From NCBI GenBank assembly GCA_001972305.1, contig BDDD01001639.1:248001-312000 (forward strand): 64,000 nt of DNA, given 5' to 3'. Of this stretch, positions 46,310 to 57,649 are shown in pieces. Positions within the stretch are counted from its first letter, which is position 1; each line of letters starts with the position of its first letter. Below the pieces are notes generated by a model. The model was not told the origin of the DNA. It did not search any database and saw nothing but the letters and a program-made list of their open reading frames with translations. The position numbers and the translations under genes were made by a program. The stretch is from Cephalotus follicularis. Lineage: Eukaryota; Streptophyta; Magnoliopsida; Oxalidales; Cephalotaceae.

Positions 46310-48010
46310 AAATGATCTGCACTCAAACACACAAAAAGAAAGCCCGTGATAAACATTATCATAATAATTTTTTTTTTAAAAACTGAGTTATATTTAAAGA
46401 ACTAACAAGAGAAGCAAAGCTCTAAGATAGAGTTTAAGCAGAAGCCTTCTTGGTTAGCTACACAAAATGAGACAACAATTCAACTCTCACTAAAGTTTCT
46501 TGGATTTTCTACATAAGTTTGAGGGCGTTGACGAGGGCCTGTTCCGGGATTTAGGTTTAATGGAATTTGAGGATGACCATCACCATGATATTGCTTTCAC
46601 TGAGCATACCGTCTTCTCCATCTCGACAACTCAATGATAAGAGAACTAGCACTCATTGCAACTCCAAATCCAGCAAATGTAGCAAGGATAACTAACAAAA
46701 ATGCCAGTGAAAGATCACAACTTAGATATATAAAGCATTGTATTATCATCACTTCCTTGTAATAGAAACTTCTAAGGCCTTTACTCATAATTAGACAACA
46801 AAATGAAGGGTAACAAGGCAAATGGCAAAAACTAACACAAGCAAATGTCAAAAATTAATCCGAAGAAGTTTTGGGGTGATTGATTAGACTTTTTTTCACC
46901 CTCTTTTTGCCCTATCAACATTCAGGCATAACCATGATATGCAAATATTTTCACTAGTTGAAGTCCCTAATCGGCCAGGAACGCCACGAGGAAAACATGG
47001 AAAACTTCTAGACTGAGGACTTTAGTACATGGGATCCATAAAACAGTCAGCCTTCAATTGGCCCTAATGATGAGCCACACCAATTTGATCTATTTCCCAG
47101 GAGAAAACTATCGCTAGGCCAAGGGATTAGCAAAATTGGAGTCAAGTTTGCAAGACTTAACAAGCCAAATCCCATATCAGTCACATCTGAGCTCAACTAA
47201 CTATAACACCACTTGTGTATATATGGGTACTTTCTGTACTAAAAATCACTTTTTAAGTGAAACAATTCAAAGATGTAGTTGTTATAAAAGCATTCAATAG
47301 AAATGATAAGTCGACATGGATCTTTGTCAACAATCTATCTATGTTAGCAAGCGAATCGCTTTAAAAGATTATGATTTACAAAGTTCAGCATAAAGCATAA
47401 ATCGTAGAAGTTAAACCTAGCAATTCCCCAAAATGAATTAGAAGGCAACTGATGAAGCATTGTATATATGAAACTGCCTTGTTACCTTTTTGCTATTCAA
47501 ACAAGGTCCTAAGGGAATGAATTTCTCAGGAAGGTTGATCAAATTGGGAAGAACATATGGTAATAAAATGGGATGGACCTATGGGGAAAATTTGCAGATG
47601 TACCAGACATACAAGCATAGCAATGAAACCACGCTGACTATGCAATGAAACAAAGGGGAAAGACATCAAAATTCTTCTCTTGTTTAAAAATATAGTTAAC
47701 CAAACATTTTGAAAAGAATGCAGGAATTCAATGAAGAATAAACCCAACAACATCTATAGAATTAGGAAACTGTAAATTTTCTTCTCTAGGAGTTAAGTTG
47801 TAAATTGAATTAATTCATCATTTACCATAACTAAAGATAAAAAAATATGGTTAATTAATAACACTGCACAATAAATTTATGAAGTTGGTCAAAGAAGGAA
47901 CTACATAGTTGAGATGGCGTAATCCTGCTACATATGTATTAGCAACTTAAATTGTATACAAAAAAAGAATATACAATATAATCATCAAATTTCAGCTTAG
48001 TCTTCCTACA
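46310..48010. other. Unassigned AT-rich region
   Basis: Apart from the weak frame at 46597-46851 (one hydrophobic segment), nothing recognisable. It may be intron or flank of the acid phosphatase locus, separated from it by element E. Confidence 0.4.
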
Positions 48011-48015
48011 AATAT
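48011..48015. repeat. Target-site duplication AATAT, left copy (element E)
   Basis: AATAT precedes the LTR start. The same pentamer follows the other LTR at 53484-53488. Confidence 0.85.
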
Positions 48016-48609
48016 TGTTGCATCAAACAGCGGAAATAAAGATAGCAACCAAACAAATAAAATGAAGAACGACACAAAACAAAATACAGATTTACGTGGT
48101 TCGATCAATGTGATCTACGTCCACGGGCGAGGGAGAGGAATTCCACTAATAACAAACGAAAGAGTTACAAGTTACAAAGATCGAAGAATCGATCACCAAA
48201 GAACAAAACTTGTTTCTCTCTCTAACAAAAGCTTACAGTCGCTCAAAGATTTAAGCTTGAACTAAATTCTCTTAAACATATTTTACAAGTGAGAATATAA
48301 CATATAAATACTCTCACAAAACCCTAATCCAACTAGAAAGAAGAGTCATATTCCGACTCGACTTAGGAGTCGAGCTTCGACACGAATAAGGACTAAGGAT
48401 TGAGTGCTCGGACTACTATCTCTCTGATGGTCTGCCAGAGCGCTGAGTGCTCGGACCTATGTCTTGTCTGGTCTGCCAAAGTCTTGTCTGGTCTGCCAAA
48501 GAGCCGAGTACTTTGACTTCTCTTCTCTGGTAGTCCGCTTGATAGTCTGAGTGCTCGAACTTCCTTCTCTGGATCGGGTCGTACACAAAATTCAAGACAT
48601 ATTGTAACA
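48016..48609 (-). repeat. Element E 3' LTR
   Basis: TGTTGCATC at the left and ATTGTAACA at the right. Repeats of GGTCTGCCA(A/G)AG and GCTGAGTGCTCGGAC lie near 48400-48560. Confidence 0.9.
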
Positions 48610-48625
48610 AATCTCCACCTTGGCT
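48610..48625 (-). promoter_or_regulatory. Element E polypurine tract
   Basis: Minus strand AGCCAAGGTGGAGATT directly before the LTR start TGTTAC, as is typical of Copia elements. Confidence 0.7.
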
Positions 48626-48797
48626 TAAATTTCTAAGTTTCAAGAAGTCGAACACATTCTCCCAACAGTTTTAAGCTTACGTGAGCGAACTCGCTATAAG
48701 AAACAAGAGCTATAACAAAAGAATGATGTTCACTTCAACAAACTGAACGTAAAATTTCTTTCTCACCTCGCCACCAGAAGCCCCAAAGGGGCATAGA

Positions 48798-51700
48798 TCA
48801 AACAAGCATGCCAATCAAGTTCAAGCAATGCTTAAACTTGTTGGCGGGGACTGGTTTAGTCAGCATATCTGCGGGATTGTTAGTCGTACCAACCTTCTTC
48901 ATTCCAATGTTTCTTTCAGAGATTGCTTCTTGAGCGAAATGGTACCTGACATCAATGTGCTTTGTCCTCTCATGATATACTTGATTCTTAGTCAAGTATA
49001 TAGCACCCTGATTGTCGCAGAAGATAGCAGAGCTTGCTTCCTGCTGAAGCCTAAGTTCAAGAACAAGATTCCTCAACCAAAAAGCTTCTTCCATTGCTTC
49101 TGCCGCTGCCATGTACTCTGCTTCTATAGTAGACAAGGCAACTGTCGACTGTAAGGTTGACCTCCAACTAATAGCTGAACCCGAAAAGGTGAAGACATAC
49201 CCATTCAATGATCTTCTTTTATCAAGGTCACCAGCGTAGTCGGAATCCACAAAGCCCATAACTGTGGTTCTGTTCAAAGCTTTTTTGTCAAAGACTAAAC
49301 CTAAATCCACTGATCCTCTAAGATACCTAAGTATCCACTTTACTGCCTGCCAATGCACCTTTCCCGGATTCGCCATATACCTGCTCACCACGCTAACTGC
49401 CTGAGCAATGTCGGGACAAGTGCAGACCATTGCATACATAATGCTTCCTATTGCACTGGAATATGGGACACGCGACATAGCCGACTCCTCGGCCTTTGTC
49501 TGAGGTGAGTGCAGGGATGAGAGTCTAAAATGGGATGCTAACGGTGTGCTGACAGACTTAGCGTTCTACATGCCAAACCTCTCAAGTACCTTCTCAATAT
49601 ACTTCTTATGCAAGAGATTTAGCTTCCCTGCTTCTCCGTCCCTCTGAATTTCCATACCTAAGATCTTCTTGGCAGGTCCGAGATCCTTAATCTCAAACTC
49701 CTCACTGAGCTGTTTCTTCAAAACCTCTGACATGTTCTTTGCAGCAATGAGCATGTCATCCACGTATAAGAGAAGATATACAAAGGATCCATTTTCAAGA
49801 GGTCTAAAGTAGACACAACTATCATAGGTGCTCCTCTGATAGCCATGTCCAATCATAAAATTGTCAAACCTCCTATACCACTACCTCGGGGACTATTTTA
49901 GACCATACAAAGATTTCTTTAATCAACATACCTGGTATTCTCTGCCTGCTACAGAATACCCTTCTAGTTGAACCATGTAAATAGTCTTCTCAAGCTCACC
50001 ATGTAGAAATGCAGACTTGACATCAAGCTACTCATGCTCTAAATCATATAGAGCAACCATGGCCAGCAACACACGAATGGATGTGTGTTTTACCACTGGA
50101 GAGAATACTTCATCGTAGTCAATTCCCTCTTTCTAACTATAACCCTTAGCTACAAGTCTGGCCTTGTATCTAACATCTTCAACCCCTGGTATTCCTTCCT
50201 TTTTCTTGAAGACCCATTTGCTTCCAATGGCCCTTTTTCCTTTAGGCAGCTTCATAAAGTCCCAAGTCTGATTCTTTTCCAAAGACTCAAGTTCCTCAAC
50301 CATTGCAATATCCCATTTCTCTGATTCTGGGCTAGTGGCAGCCTCGGTATAGGTAGAGGGTTCCTGAATACCCATATCTTCTACTATTGTCAGAGCATAG
50401 GCCACTAAGTCAGAGTACATATATCTCTGGGGAAAATGAATTTGCCTCCTTTCTCTGCCAGTAGCTATAGAGTACGGTTTCTCAACCTCCTATGCAGCTT
50501 CCTCCTTTGAACTTGAATCAATGTTAATGGTGGTCTGACTCAAAGCATTCTGAAATGCTTTCTCTGCTGGGAGCTCCACCTGAAGCTTCACTTTATCCTC
50601 ATCACTGTCTTGTTTACCTGCAGACTCAACAACAACCTTCCTCTGATCAAGCATAAGCAATTCATTAAAAGTAACATCCCCACTAATAATGAACTTAGAT
50701 GAACTAGGTTCCTGGCACCATAATCGGTAACCTTTCACCCCATCAGCATAGCCTACAAATAAGCACTTCTTTGCTCTAGGTTCAAGTTTACCATTTTTAA
50801 CGTGATAATAAGCTGGGCATCCAAAAACTTTTAGGTTTGAATAGTCACAGGGCTTACATGACCATATCTCAAAAGGAGTCTTACATTCAATTGTTGTTGA
50901 TGGAGAACGATTCACCAAGTAACACGCTGTGTTAACTGCTTCAACCCAAAAGTCCTTCTCCATATATGCATTATAGAGCATGCATCTTGCTCTCTCCAAA
51001 AGAGTTATGTTCATGCGCTCTGCCACCCCATTCTGCTGAGGAGTGTGTCTAACTGTACGGTGTCGTACTATCCCTGAATCTACGTAGAACTCATTGAACT
51101 CACCACCACAGAACTCCAGACCATTGTCGGTCCTAAGACGTTTAATCTTCTTACCAGTTTGATTTTCAACCAGAGCTTTCCATTTCTTGAAGGTGTCAAA
51201 AACATCACTTTTCCTTTTTAGAAAATAAACCCAGACCTTCTGAGAGAAGTCGTCAATAAACGTCACAAAGTAAAGAGCACCGCCTTTGGATGGAACCTCT
51301 GCTGGCCCCACAAATCAGAATGGATGTAGTCAAGTGTGCCCTTTGTCGAATGTGTACCCGTACTGAATCTTACTCTGGTATGTTTGCTAGCTACACAATT
51401 CTCACAAAAGTCTAGTGCGGTCGTATGCTCTCCACAGAGTAAACCACGTTTACTCAAAGTTTTCACGCCACGCTCACTCATGTGGCCCAAACGCATATGC
51501 TACAGTTTCAATTTATCATCTTCTGAAATTGAGTTGGATGCGACGTCTGCAAAGCCCATCACTGTGCTACCCTGTAGGTGATAAAGGTGATTTACCTTGG
51601 TACCCTTAATCACAACCGGATTGCCTTTGGAGACTTTAAGTACTCTACCTCCACCGGTGTATACACACCCTATGGAATCCAAACTGCCCAACGAGATCAA

Positions 51701-52190
51701 ATTTTTCTTCAAGCCTGGAATGTGTCTTACCTCTGTCAAAGTTCTCACTGCTCCGTCATGACACTTGATCCGAATAGTACCAATACCCATGGCCTTGCAC
51801 ATAGTATCATTTCCCATCAATATTGACCCACTACTTACTGACTCGTACATCATGAACCAGGATCTATTTGGGCAATGTGGTATGATGCTCTCGAATCCAT
51901 AACCCAGACATCCTCTGGAAGACAGACAACATAACAAATTGTAAGAACGTTCTCTGACGCATCAAACTCTTATCATTTGCAACATTCGCTGAATCAGTCC
52001 TCTGATCATGCTGTTTTCCCTTTCTCTTGAGTAGAGGGCAATCAGATTTATAATGCCCTATCTTATGGCAATAGTAACACTTAACGTTGCTCTTATCCAC
52101 TACAGGCCTAACCTCTGCAGGCCTGGATTTAGAGTGACTACCAGATCTGCCTCGAGCAGATTTATCCCTGTTCTTGGTCTTGCCCCTCAA
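48798..52190 (-). pseudogene. Element E pol region (zinc knuckle end of gag, protease, integrase, RT, RNase H)
   Basis: Zinc knuckle CYYCHKIGHYKSDCP near 52090-52045. Protease and pre-integrase region at about 51937-51380 (GLKKNLISLGSLDSIGC; then LGHMSERGVKTLSKRGLL with ENCVASKH). Integrase core at about 51310-50800 (FIDDFSQKVWVYFLKRKSDV, LRTDNGLEFCGGEF, HTPQQNGVAERMN). RT at about 50330-49560 (KLPKGKRAIGSKWVFKKK; LLLYVDDMLIAAKNM). RNase H at about 49480-48800 (GFVDSDYAGDLDKRRSLNGY; STIEAEYMAAAEA; TKHIDVRYHFAQE). Broken. Confidence 0.9.
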
Positions 52191-52787
52191 AATTAGACCA
52201 TCTGCCTTATCATCATTAGCTTTACCCTATAACTTTGTCCTTAGTTCGGCAGAGTTCAAAGAGGCCTTAATATCCTCTAAAGTTATGGACTCCCTTCCAT
52301 AAAGCATCGAATTCACAAAATTCTCATGGTAAGGAGGCAGTGAACATAACACAAGCAAAGTTTGATCTTCATCTTTGAGTTTAATATCCAGGTTTTTCAT
52401 ATCTAGAACAATTTTATTAAACTCATCCAAGTGTTCTTGAACAGGGCCTTCACGTATTTTTAGGGTATAAAGACGCTGCTTCAAATATAATCTCGACGTA
52501 AGAGATTTCTTCATGTAGAGACTTTCGAGTTTGTTCTAGAGACTAGCTGTCGTTTCTTCATCAGCGACTTCTCTGAGTACCTTGCCATCAAGGGACAACT
52601 GAATAGCGCTATAGGCCTTCTCATCCATCTCTTCTATTTCAGCCGAGGTCATGTCATCTGGATAATTCCCATCCAGAGCTTTGACCATTCCCTCTCGACT
52701 TAATAAAGCCTTCATCTTTATTCTCCATAATCCAAAGTTGTTTTGTCCGTCGAACGAAGTCACCTGAAACTTCAAGGATGCCATCAA
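52191..52787 (-). pseudogene. Element E gag region
   Basis: From ATG 52787 (MMASLKFQVTSFDGQNNFGL), a Copia gag of the UBN2/DUF4219 type: FDGQNNFGLWRIKMKALL, then LYLKQRLYTLKIREGPVQEH, LDEFNKIVLDMKNLDIKLKD and LCSLPPYHENFVNSMLYGRE. Broken. Confidence 0.85.
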
Positions 52788-52812
52788 GAAGAACCTTAGA
52801 ATTGAATCTAAC

Positions 52813-52829
52813 CTCGTCTCTGATACCAG
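52813..52829 (-). promoter_or_regulatory. Element E primer-binding site
   Basis: Minus strand TGGTATCAGAGACGAGG just inside the 5' LTR. It matches the usual plant Copia site complementary to the initiator methionine tRNA over its first 11 bases. Confidence 0.82.
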
Positions 52830-52831
52830 TT

Positions 52832-53483
52832 TGTTGTATCAAACAGCAGTAATAAAGATAGCAACCAAACAAATAAAAAGAAGAATGACACAAAACAAAA
52901 CACAAATTTACATGGTTCGATCAATTTGATCCACGTTCACGGGCGAAGGAGAGGAATTTCACTAATAACAAATGAAAGAGTTACAAGTTACAAAGATCGA
53001 AGAATCGATCACCAAAGAACAAAACTTGTTTCTCTATCTAACAAAAGCTTACAGCCGCTCATAGACTTAAGCTTAAACTAAATTATCTTCAACATATTTT
53101 ACAAGTGAGAACATAACATATATATACTCTCACATAATCTGACTAAAAAGAGGAGTCCTATTCCTACTCGACTTAGGAGTCCTACTTCGACACGAATAAG
53201 GACTGAGGACTGAGTGCTCAGACTACTATCTCTCTGATGGTCTGCCAGAGCGCTGAGTGCTCGGGCTACTAACTCTCTGATGGTCTGTCAGAGCGCTGAG
53301 TGCGTGGACCTATGTCTTCTCTGGTTTGCTAAAGCCGTCTCTCGTCTGCCAAAGTATTCTCTGGTCTGCCAAAGAGTTGAGTGCTCTGAATTCTCTTCTC
53401 TGGTAGTCTGCTAGATAGTCTGAGTGCTCAGACTTCCTTATCTGGATCAGGTCATACCAAAAAATTCAAGACATATTTTAACA
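52832..53483 (-). repeat. Element E 5' LTR
   Basis: TGTTGTATC at the left and TTTTAACA at the right. It is longer than its partner because it holds one more copy of a roughly 43-bp unit (CGCTGAGTGCTCGG, then CTCTCTGATGGTCTG) near 53215-53310. Confidence 0.9.
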
Positions 53484-53488
53484 AATAT
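53484..53488. repeat. Target-site duplication AATAT, right copy (element E)
   Basis: Identical to 48011-48015. Confidence 0.85.
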
Positions 53489-53712
53489 ACACACTTCAGT
53501 TAAACTAAAGAAAAAAAGTAATAAACCTCTGAAATAAGCTTCAGATGATTAGTAACAGAATTTGCATAGAATATCCTAACTAATAGACAATATCACTGTT
53601 AATTTAAACGTCAGCATGAATCGGCATACCTTTCACACGGAAACATATCTAAACAATAAAATAAATTAAAAAGCTTAAATATGCATGCCAATCATTAAGA
53701 ATATCTTGTCAC
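53489..53712 (-). other. Probable intron remnant of the acid phosphatase
   Basis: About 220 bp of AT-rich sequence from the splice donor at 53712 to the edge of element E. Element E thus appears to have inserted in the intron or downstream flank. Confidence 0.45.
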
Positions 53713-53837
53713 CTAAAAATAAGCTTGTCCCAATCCCGAAACCCGGCATTGATCAAACTTTCAACAATAACACTCTTATTCCTTTCAACATGCCCAGTCA
53801 GTAAGAAAACCTTAAATCCCAAATTCAACACCTCTTC
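53713..53837 (-). pseudogene. Exon of a HAD-family acid phosphatase (VSP/APS type)
   Basis: Minus-strand exon encoding EEVLNLGFKVFLLTG followed by ERNKSVIVESLINAGFRDWDKLI. This matches the conserved region of plant class IIIB acid phosphatases and vegetative storage proteins (family form: LGFKVFLLTGR-E-R--T--NL--AGF--W-KLILR). The T of LLTG is HAD motif II. The family Arg after LLTG is His here. The exon ends in TTTTTAG followed by GTGACA, a valid splice donor. The exon with the catalytic DxDxT motif and the downstream exon are not found in the window; element E lies 230 bp downstream on the gene strand. Upstream residues of the same frame look like non-coding sequence. Most likely a gene fragment, since an expressed gene would need exons I cannot find. 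Confidence 0.7.
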
Positions 53838-54048
53838 AGCACGAATACCTCTTCCTCCTGTCTTTGTGGGCGCCAGCGTGAGAAAGAGAGAAGTCGGCCG
53901 AGGTTGGGTACTTTTAGAGAGAGAGAGAGACAGCATCTGCACTTAGAGAAAGATGGAGCAGCAGTGCGTTGAAAGCTAACAATTTTTTAGTGAGGGAACG
54001 ATCAACTTGATAATGGAGAAGGGAGAGAGGGAGCATTTTTTTGAGATA

Positions 54049-54066
54049 GTGTGTGTGTGTGTGTGT
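54049..54066. repeat. (GT)9 microsatellite
   Basis: Eighteen bases of perfect GT repeat, near GA-rich stretches at 53914-53930 and 54021-54032. Confidence 0.9.
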
Positions 54067-54156
54067 TTTATTTAAGAGATAGAGAGCGTGTTTTATTTAT
54101 TAGGCGTTGCGCTCAGTTTTAAGACTAAGCACGACGCTCACTGCAACTTTCCCGTA

Positions 54157-55786
54157 TCAACAACCTAACCTGCTGACACGAATCATAAGGTCGCTCTATA
54201 GGATCCATACAATACAATCAATCAATCAATCAAGTCAAAACAATGTTAAATAAAGTCAATAAGTGGTGGTGTCCAATGGCGAAATGGGAACGTGCGTCCA
54301 TCGTACCGACTCAGGCTCGCAACAACACTCGTGACTCAAGCAATCGTTCAATGTATCAATACAACGTTGAAGCAAAGTCAATAAGTGGTGGTGACTAATG
54401 GAGGGATGGGAACGTGCGTCCATTTTACCGACTTAGACTCACAACAACACTCACGACTTAAGCAATCAATCAATCAATCCATAGCCGCTAGGCGGTGACA
54501 ATCGAATCGACGGAATAAGAATGAACATCTATTTGGTCAATGAGAGTCACTGAGTCGTCACCTATGGCCCAAGCTGTCACTCTATCAATCTATCAATTTG
54601 ATCTTTGAAAACCATTGGAAACTGTGTTTTAAACGCTTGAATACCTCAAGTGAGGCTCCGGTCAAGCGGCAATGTGAAAAGGGTTGAAAAACCAGCTTTA
54701 ACAGTTAAAAATATCCATTCAGCTCGAAAGGCGTCGATGTCCTTAACAAAAGACGTCGATGAGTATCAGGGCATGCTTTTGAAAACGGTAGAAAGAAGTC
54801 GATGTCTTTCAAAGACGTCGATGTCTTTCTCAATTTGGCCGAAGACATCGATGTCCTTGGACAAAGACGTCGACGCGTTTCAATGAAAATGGCCTGGGAA
54901 TGCGCATCGATGTCTCGCATCGACGCCTTCTCTGAGGAAAGGCATCTCAAGAAAAAGACGTTGACGCCTTTCAAAGACGTCGATGTCTTTGCTGCGAAAA
55001 CAAGGAGGCTGCATCCCAAAGTGAAAGACATCGATGCCCATGGGCAAAGGGATCGACGTCTTTGCTGGGAATGTCCGATTTTTCTGCAGAAAACCAGCAA
55101 TTTTCAAGCCAAAATCCAATCAAATACAATCTTTAAGAAACCAAGGGTTAAAAATCGTTCTTTAAGGTTAGTAAAACTAGTTACAACCTTCAATTTAACA
55201 TTTCAATCTTTCTATTAACAATTAGGTCAAGGATATACTAAAAACCCTAGAAACCCCAATTTCACTCAATACATTCAATTCAATCATTCAATCAGTCATT
55301 CAATCATGCAATTCAATCAAACAATCAATAAAGCAGTAGGCAATTCAGTAAAGAAGTCCTACCTGTCACTGAAGCTTCAAAATTTGAGCTCCCAATCAAT
55401 CGATCGGCAGAAATCGCCCAATAATCCGCTACTTTCTTATTCAATCGGTAAGCCACCACCTGTAATCGGTGTCCTTGTTGAAGGAGTTGCAAATCCGGCT
55501 GAAAGAGAGGAAGATGGAGGTTACAGCTAGAGAGGGAGGGAGAAGGATGGAGAGAGGGAGAAAGATGTGTGAAAATGAGAGAGTGAGAGTGAGAATTGAC
55601 TTATATAGTCGATTCGGTCAACTCTCCGAAACTCAGCTCAAAATCTCGACTATACATGCATAAAACCAACACAAACTTCATAGGCATAAGAATACCTCAA
55701 TTCAATACCATACAATACGGTCCGATACAGTACAATACGGTACGATGTATGTATGAACAGTACAAAAGGGAATTCAGGTTGTCACA
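54157..55786 (-). mobile_element. Truncated LTR copy, same family as the solo LTR in element C
   Basis: Reverse-strand relative of 27389-28875. The outer end CAGGTTGTCACA at 55786 is the reverse complement of the solo LTR start, and CAACAACCTAAC..CGACACGAATCAT at 54157 corresponds to about 28870. It keeps the paired 122-bp units (about 54240-54475) and the GACGTCGAC array. The other LTR end and any coding part are absent. It lies between the phosphatase exon and the PPR pseudogene. Confidence 0.82.
54728..55063. repeat. GACGTCGAC motif array 3
   Basis: About twelve copies of GACGTCGATGTCTTT-like units, orthologous in position to the array at 28121-28432 but with many substitutions within the motifs. 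Confidence 0.82.
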
Positions 55787-55944
55787 GTTTTGGTACTGAG
55801 ACCTATCTCTCAACCCTTTAGAGATTTCAAATTCAACCATAAATCAACATCGTCCCGTTATTTTTCCTCAATGTTGAAACCCAAAACTCCCTTTTTCGAT
55901 CAGGGCAAAAGAACATATATACATTTAACAAAAGGATAACTTTT

Positions 55945-57649
55945 TTAATTAGAACTGGCAATATTAGCGAAGCAAGGATAGTTTTTGATAAGATGGAGCA
56001 AAAGAATACCATAACTTGGAATTCAATGGTTTGTGGGTATATGAAATGAAGAGAAATGTCAAAGGCACGCAAACTGTTCGATAGAATGCCTGAAAGAGAT
56101 GTTGTATCATGGAACTTGATGATTTTTGGTTATATATCATGTTGCGGAAAAGGGTTCCTAGGGGAGGGGAGATTTTTGTTTGATAGAATGCCTAGGAGAG
56201 ATTGCGTTTCGTGGAACACGATGATCAGTGGGTATGCCAGGAATGGGAGGATGGATGAGGCTTTACTACTTTTTAATAGCATTCATGAGAGGAATGTTGT
56301 CTCATGGAATGCTATGGTTACTAGGATTTTTCATAATGGTGATGTGGCGCATGCTATTGGTTTGTTCCAGAGAATGCCTGAGCGAGACTCGGCTTCTTTG
56401 AGTGCACTTGTATTGGGTCTTATCCAGAATGGTGAATTGGATGAAGCTACAAGAGTCTTTGCTTGAATGTGGAGATAGGGATGATGGCAGAGAAGATATG
56501 GTGCATACTTATAATACCTTGATTGCTGGGTATGGCCAGACAGGGAGAGTAGAAGAAGATCGAAAAGTTTTTGATCTTATTCCATTGTGGCGTGATGTAA
56601 GAGAAGAGGGGCACCAAAGATTGAAAAGAATTATGGAAAAATGGAATTCGATGATAATGTGCTATGTAAAAGCAAGAGATATTGTTTCTGGTAGGGAAAT
56701 CTTCTACCAAATGATGAAAAGAGACACTTTTTCATAGAATATCATGATCAGGGGCTACGTTCAAGTGTCAGATATGGAAGAGGCCTCGAAACTCTTTCAT
56801 CCAATGCCGAATCCTGATACTCCGTCATGGAATAGTATGATCTCAAGGTTTGCCCATATGAGTAGTTTAGAAGTTGCTCGGACTTTCTTTGAAAGGATGC
56901 CCCAAAGGAATCTGTACTCATGGAATTCCATGATAGCAGGGCATGAGAAGAACGAGGACTATGAAGGAACAATTAAGCTCTTTACTCAGATGCAAGTTGA
57001 AGGGGAGAAGCCTGGGAATGCAGGGCTTATGGATCTTCACCTGGGAATGCAGATACATCTGTTGGTCACAAAGAAAGTTACTCCATATGTACCAATAAAC
57101 AACTCCCTTATTACTATGTATTCAAGATGTGGGCCAATATCTGAGGCTCGGACCACTTTTGATGAGATGCAACTTCAAAAAGATGTAATCTCTTAGAATG
57201 CAATGATAGGAGGATATGCATCTCATGGATTTGCTGCAGAGGCTCTGGAACTCTTTGAACTGATGACTAGGATTAGGTTACATCCTACTTATATAACATT
57301 TATTGCAATTTTGAATTCATGTGTTCAGGAAGGATTGGTGGATGAAGGCCGACGGCATTTTAGATCCATGGTTAGTGAATATGGTATTATGCCAAGGGTG
57401 GAACACTTCGCTTCCCTTGTGGACCTCTTAGGTCTGCATGGGAAACTTGATGAGGCCATGGAGTTGATCAATAGCATGCCATATGTACCTGATAAGGCTG
57501 TGTGAGGTGCATTACTGGGCACTTGTAGGGTCCATAACAATATAGAGTTTGCCCGAGTTGCAACTGAAGCATTAATGAGACTCGAATCGGAAAGCTCAGT
57601 CCCATACTTGTTGCTACACAATATGTTTGCTGATGTTGGAAAATGGGAT
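55945..57649 (+). pseudogene. PPR protein pseudogene, MEF9-like (PLS class)
   Basis: Plus-strand tandem pentatricopeptide repeats (for example KARKLFDRMPERDVVSWNLM, RDCVSWNTMISGYARNGRM, NNSLITMYSRCG) and an E-type start KAV*GALLGTCRVHNN. The order of blocks (CCG..F, HTYNTLIAGYGQTGRVEE, KNEDYEGTIKLFTQMQVEGE, LVTKKVTPYVPINNSLI) follows Arabidopsis MEF9 (At1g62260), a mitochondrial RNA-editing factor, as I remember it. It is dead. In-frame stops fall at 56047-56049, 56735-56737, 57194-57196 and 57503-57505. A frameshift lies near 56455-56470, about a dozen codons are lost near 57015, and element F is inserted after KWD. Three of the four stops replace the Trp of the SWN or VWG motif. Start codon and mitochondrial targeting region are not visible upstream of 55945. 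Confidence 0.8.
57645..57649. repeat. Predicted target duplication GGGAT of element F
   Basis: Five bases of PPR sequence directly before the TG of the F LTR. The partner copy should lie right of the window. Confidence 0.5.

Larger units (their letters stand above)
48016..53483 (-). mobile_element. Element E: Ty1/copia LTR retrotransposon, full length
   Basis: A 5.5-kb minus-strand fossil with both LTRs and an AATAT duplication. Order gag, protease, integrase, RT, RNase H is the Copia order. The primer-binding site TGGTATCAGAGA reads next to the 5' LTR. The LTRs (594 and 652 bp) differ at roughly 50 sites plus a tandem-repeat length difference, suggesting several million years. Broken, about ten breaks. 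Confidence 0.92.

Noticed and set aside
46030-46851. One gene joining the CxCG fragment and the hydrophobic frame
   Set aside because: On the minus strand the hydrophobic frame precedes the zinc-finger-like part, opposite to the usual GRF protein layout, and no splice pair was convincing.
55945-57649. PPR reading frame rescued by RNA editing
   Set aside because: The stops arose by G-to-A change at Trp codons; plant C-to-U or U-to-C editing cannot restore TGG from TAG or TGA, and there is also a frameshift and a lost segment.
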